A stretch of 64,000 nt of DNA from Streptomyces violens (GTDB lineage Bacteria > Actinomycetota > Actinomycetes > Streptomycetales > Streptomycetaceae): assembly GCF_000717745.1 (NCBI RefSeq), contig NZ_JOBH01000001.1, positions 124,001 to 188,000 on the forward strand. Reading direction: 5' to 3'. The position numbers and the translations under genes were made by a program. Shown here piece after piece: positions 61,387-64,000 of this stretch. A model generated the notes under the pieces. It had not been told where the DNA came from. It ran no database searches and saw only the letters and a program-made list of their open reading frames with translations. How positions within the stretch are numbered: the stretch's first letter is position 1; each line of letters opens with the position of its first letter.

Positions 61387-62823
61387 TTAGTTGTCACGCG
61401 CGGGCGGACGACGCCGTTCTGTGTGACCTGGGGGGCGGGTGAGGCGGGCGTGCAGGGTGCGCGCCGAGGCGTCCGTGAGGGCCGCGATCTGGTCGATGAC
61501 GGCGCGCATTCGTGCGGTGTCGTCCCCGGCGCCGTCGAAGAGCGAACGGAACTGCGGGTCGAGGCCGTCCGGGGCGCGCGCGAGCAGCGCCTCGGCCAGC
61601 TCCGCGATGATCACCCGCTGTTCGGCCCGCAGCGCCTCCTGGTCGGGGCGCTGCATCACGTACCGGTCGGCGACCGCCTTCAGTACGGCGCATTCGAGGC
61701 GGGCCTCCTCGGGGACGACCAGCTCGGCCCGGTACCGGGTGAGCCGCCCCGTACCGTACGCGTCGCGGGTGGCGGCTTCGGCGGCGAGACAGAACCGGCC
61801 GATCAGCTGGCTCGTGGCGTCCTTCAGGCGCGCCTGGGCGACCGCGGAGCCGTCGTAGCCGTGCGGCCACCACTCCTGCTCCAGCAGCCGGTCCAGGGCC
61901 GCGCCCAGCTCCGCGTCGCCGGCGCCGGGCGCGTACCGGTCGGCGGCCACCGCGAAGATCTCGGCGCGCTCGGGGGCCGCGTACAGCACGGCCGGGTCCA
62001 GGTGCCCGGCGTGCAGCCCGTCCTCCACGTCGTGCACCGAGTACGCCACGTCGTCGGACCAGTCCATGACCTGTGCCTCGAAGCTGCGCGCGCCTTCGGG
62101 GGCGCCCTGCCGCAGCCACCGGAAGACGGGCAGGTCGTCCGCGTAAACCCCGAACTTGCGCGAACGCGGGTCCTCGGGGTGCCCGCCGCGCCCCCAGGGG
62201 TACTTGGTCGCCGCGTCCAGGGCGGCGCGCGTGAGGTTGAGGCCGACGCTGACGACGCGGCCGTCGTCGGCGGTGATGAACCGTTTCGGCTCGAGCCGGG
62301 CCAGCAGCCGCAGGGACTGCGCGTTGCCCTCGAAGCCGCCGCAGGGCGCGGCGACTTCGTTCAGCGCCTGCTCGCCGTTGTGCCCGAAGGGCGGGTGGCC
62401 CAGGTCGTGCGCCAGGCAGGCGGTCTCGACCAGGTCCGGGTCGCAGCCGAGTGCCGCGCCCAGCTCCCGCCCCACCTGCGCGCACTCCAGGGAGTGCGTG
62501 AGCCGGGTGCGCGGGGTCGCGTCCCAGGCGTGCGCGCCGGTACCGGACGCGGCGACGCCGGGCGTGACGACCTGGGTCTTGCCGGCCAGTCTGCGCAGCG
62601 CGGCGGAGTGCAGCACCCGCGCGCGGTCCCGCTGGAACGCCGTACGGCCGGGACGCTTGTCCGGCTCGGCACCCCAGCGCTCGATGTCGGCGTCGTCGTA
62701 CGCGGCGCCGTACCGGTCACCGTTGTACAGATCGTTGTCGTACGAGGTGCCCACGGGCCGCCCGGCACGGTGCGCCGCGCGGCCTGCCCGTGGTTCTGGT
62801 GAGTTGGGGGTCGTACCCGTCAT
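61387..62823 (-). CDS. dgt: Deoxyguanosinetriphosphate triphosphohydrolase (dGTPase)
   Basis: A 478-residue HD-domain phosphohydrolase that cleaves dNTPs to deoxynucleoside and triphosphate. [16 protein letters not shown] provides the first His; the HD motif is [40 protein letters not shown] gives the later Asp. The length is typical of actinobacterial type-1 dGTPases. It overlaps the sirohydrochlorin chelatase gene as ATGA and is the second of that pair. The gap to the flavoprotein gene is 182 bases. Confidence 0.92.
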   Translation of the reverse strand: MTGTTPNSPEPRAGRAAHRAGRPVGTSYDNDLYNGDRYGAAYDDADIERWGAEPDKRPGRTAFQRDRARVLHSAALRRLAGKTQVVTPGVAASGTGAHAWDATPRTRLTHSLECAQVGRELGAALGCDPDLVETACLAHDLGHPPFGHNGEQALNEVAAPCGGFEGNAQSLRLLARLEPKRFITADDGRVVSVGLNLTRAALDAATKYPWGRGGHPEDPRSRKFGVYADDLPVFRWLRQGAPEGARSFEAQVMDWSDDVAYSVHDVEDGLHAGHLDPAVLYAAPERAEIFAVAADRYAPGAGDAELGAALDRLLEQEWWPHGYDGSAVAQARLKDATSQLIGRFCLAAEAATRDAYGTGRLTRYRAELVVPEEARLECAVLKAVADRYVMQRPDQEALRAEQRVIIAELAEALLARAPDGLDPQFRSLFDGAGDDTARMRAVIDQIAALTDASARTLHARLTRPPGHTERRRPPARDN

Positions 62824-63707
62824 ACCGCGACGGTAGCCGCACCGGCCCCCTCTCGGTCGGAAGCGGTACGCGAGCGGAGCGACTGGTCGTAGCGGTGCAG
62901 GACGAGCCGGGCGAGGGCCGGGTGGTCGCCGAGGGGTGCGGCGGCGGGCCCGAGGACGGCGGCGGAGGCGGTGGCGAAGCGGCCGGGCGCGGTGAAGTAC
63001 GAGGCGAGGACGGGGCGCAGGCCGCGCGTCCGCAGGGCCGCGGCGGCCTCCTCCACGGTGGCCCCTGCGCCCGCCGCGTAGCCCGGTACGACGGGCACGC
63101 CGCCCAGCCGTACGGAGAGCAGCCGGGCGGTGCGTTCGGTGTCGGTGGCCGATTCCGGGTCCCGCGAGCCGGCCGCGGCCAGGACTATCCCCGTGCCGGG
63201 CGCCTCCGGCCGCGTCCCGCCCTCCGCCAGCCGGTCGTGCAGTGCCTCGGCGAGGAGGGAGTGCGGCCCGAGCGGCGCCGCGATACGGGCTCTGGTCCGT
63301 GGCGCGGCGCCGGCCATCGCCGGTATGTCCGACTTGGTGTGGTAGCCGCGGCTCAGCAGCAGCGGCACGAGGACCGCGTCGCCGTCCAGCCCGGCCAGCG
63401 TGTCGGGCAGCAGCGGCTCGTTCAGTTCGATGTGCCCGAGGCGTACCGGGAGGCCGGGGCGCAGGGTGCGTACCCGGTCCAGCAGCGCGGTGACGGTCTC
63501 CAGGGCGCGGGGATCACGGCTTCCGTGGGCGACCGCGACGAGCGTCGGCGGCGTCGGTGTACTGGCGGGGCCGCACGGCAGGGTGCGGCGGCTGTGGAGT
63601 CTGACCCGGCTGAGCTGGGTGCTGAGCTGTGTGGTGATCTCTGTCATGAGCTGCGCCGTACTGTCGAAGGGAACCGCTGCGGGAAGGTGCGCGTTCGACG
63701 CCGTCAT
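62820..63707 (-). CDS. Sirohydrochlorin chelatase (CbiX/SirB family)
   Basis: A 295-residue protein with two related CbiX-like halves that insert a metal (Fe for siroheme, or Co) into sirohydrochlorin. Conserved segments are [46 protein letters not shown] and, in the second half, [13 protein letters not shown]. Divergent from a nitrate-reductase-type gene, it probably supplies siroheme for nitrite reductase. The ATG at 63707 is used, though no strong ribosome binding site is visible; an ATG at 63647 is an alternative. Confidence 0.88.
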   Translation of the reverse strand: MTASNAHLPAAVPFDSTAQLMTEITTQLSTQLSRVRLHSRRTLPCGPASTPTPPTLVAVAHGSRDPRALETVTALLDRVRTLRPGLPVRLGHIELNEPLLPDTLAGLDGDAVLVPLLLSRGYHTKSDIPAMAGAAPRTRARIAAPLGPHSLLAEALHDRLAEGGTRPEAPGTGIVLAAAGSRDPESATDTERTARLLSVRLGGVPVVPGYAAGAGATVEEAAAALRTRGLRPVLASYFTAPGRFATASAAVLGPAAAPLGDHPALARLVLHRYDQSLRSRTASDREGAGAATVAV

Positions 63708-63866
63708 GGAGGGAGCCTGGCAGCGGAGAGTTGCCGCAGCGTTGCGCAGGGGTGACGAGTCGTTTCTCCGCCCTCACGGGTTCGGCCGCGCTTCGGGGAG
63801 GGACCCGTGCCGGGCATGTAACACCAGGGGGCGGCGGCGGAAACGCGCGCGTTGCACCGTGACCGT

Positions 63867-64000
63867 ATGAACGCCGACGTCACGACCGGCACGGTCGACA
63901 CGCACTGTCCGTACTGCTCCCTGCAGTGCGGAATGTCGCTGCGCCCGGAGCAGGGCACGGTACAGGTGGTCGAGCGCCCGGACTTCCCCGTGAACCGGGG
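63867..64000 (+). CDS. nasA: Molybdopterin oxidoreductase, probable assimilatory nitrate reductase (N-terminal part)
   Basis: Only 44 codons are present before the right edge. They hold the N-terminal 4Fe-4S motif HCPYCSLQCGMSL (Cys14, Cys17, Cys21) found in bacterial Mo-bisMGD nitrate reductases and formate dehydrogenases. The divergent sirohydrochlorin chelatase gene supports nitrate assimilation. GTAAC at 63818-63822 and GAAAC at 63840-63844 resemble GlnR half-sites, but the spacing is not canonical. The ATG at 63867 is the first in frame. Confidence 0.7.
   Translation, partial: MNADVTTGTVDTHCPYCSLQCGMSLRPEQGTVQVVERPDFPVNR

Noticed and set aside
63818..63844. GlnR box before the nitrate-reductase-type gene
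   Set aside because: GTAAC and GAAAC half-sites are present, but the gap between them is far longer than the usual six bases, so I did not list it as an operator.

Overview
The window is very GC-rich, actinobacterial DNA with a Streptomyces-like gene order: a fabD-fabH-acpP-fabF operon, DUF3145, an mbl-type actin homologue, an hrdA-type sigma factor beside dnaG, and the start of an assimilatory nitrate reductase gene. Most genes sit in tightly packed operons with ATGA, GTGA or TGATG overlaps. The species cannot be named from the sequence alone.

Layout. 1-3.1 kb: end of fabD, then fabH, acpP and fabF (type II fatty acid synthesis), closed by a strong hairpin. 3.2-8.4 kb: an HIBADH-like dehydrogenase, DUF3145, a secreted GDSL hydrolase, galM and a secreted pyroglutamyl-peptidase-like protein whose catalytic Cys is Ser. 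8.4-14.2 kb: a ribose-type operon (regulator-A-C-B-K) with twin palindromic operators. 14.3-17.6 kb: ohr, a quinone-oxidoreductase-like gene divergent from a MarR regulator, an Rv2466c-like thioredoxin-fold protein and a tiny membrane peptide. 17.8-29.4 kb: a nine-gene cell-surface cluster (DUF3068, GT4, two methyltransferases, a giant AftD-like arabinofuranosyltransferase, a PapA/condensation-type acyltransferase, Trm112, FkbM methyltransferase, unknown), followed by an mbl-type gene with an eroded ATPase site. 30.6-31.7 kb: histidine phosphatase and thioredoxin.

31.9-43.3 kb is a complete phenylacetate catabolic region: a TetR regulator (probable PaaR), paaK and paaI on one strand; paaN, thiolase, enoyl-CoA hydratase, paaH, then paaABCDE on the other. 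Related palindromes of the ACCGAA...TTCGGT type stand in front of both paa transcription units.

43.4-53.3 kb is the most interesting part: a single-direction operon of eight overlapping genes that looks like a compact biosynthetic gene cluster for a p-aminophenylalanine-derived amide. It has a fused aminodeoxychorismate synthase (papA type, with the diagnostic PIKGT lysine), a chorismate mutase (papB type), a prephenate-dehydrogenase-like enzyme (papC type), a PrmC/HemK-fold methyltransferase (papM-like), an FAD amine oxidoreductase, an ATP-grasp ligase, an MFS exporter and a strongly degenerate class II DAHP synthase homologue. A TTGACA promoter flanked by a perfect 10-bp inverted repeat and a roughly 300-nt leader with hairpins and mini-ORFs precede it. 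There is no NRPS.

53.5-54.0 kb: one CAU-anticodon tRNA and two tRNA-Asn genes. 54.2-64 kb: a YtxH-like protein, xylulokinase-like FGGY kinase, hrdA-type sigma factor, dnaG, GNAT acetyltransferase, ferredoxin-reductase-like flavoprotein (with four CGAACGGGGG repeats upstream), dGTPase, sirohydrochlorin chelatase and the first 44 codons of a nitrate-reductase-type molybdoenzyme. A recurrent theme is short tandem duplication at gene 3' ends and junctions.
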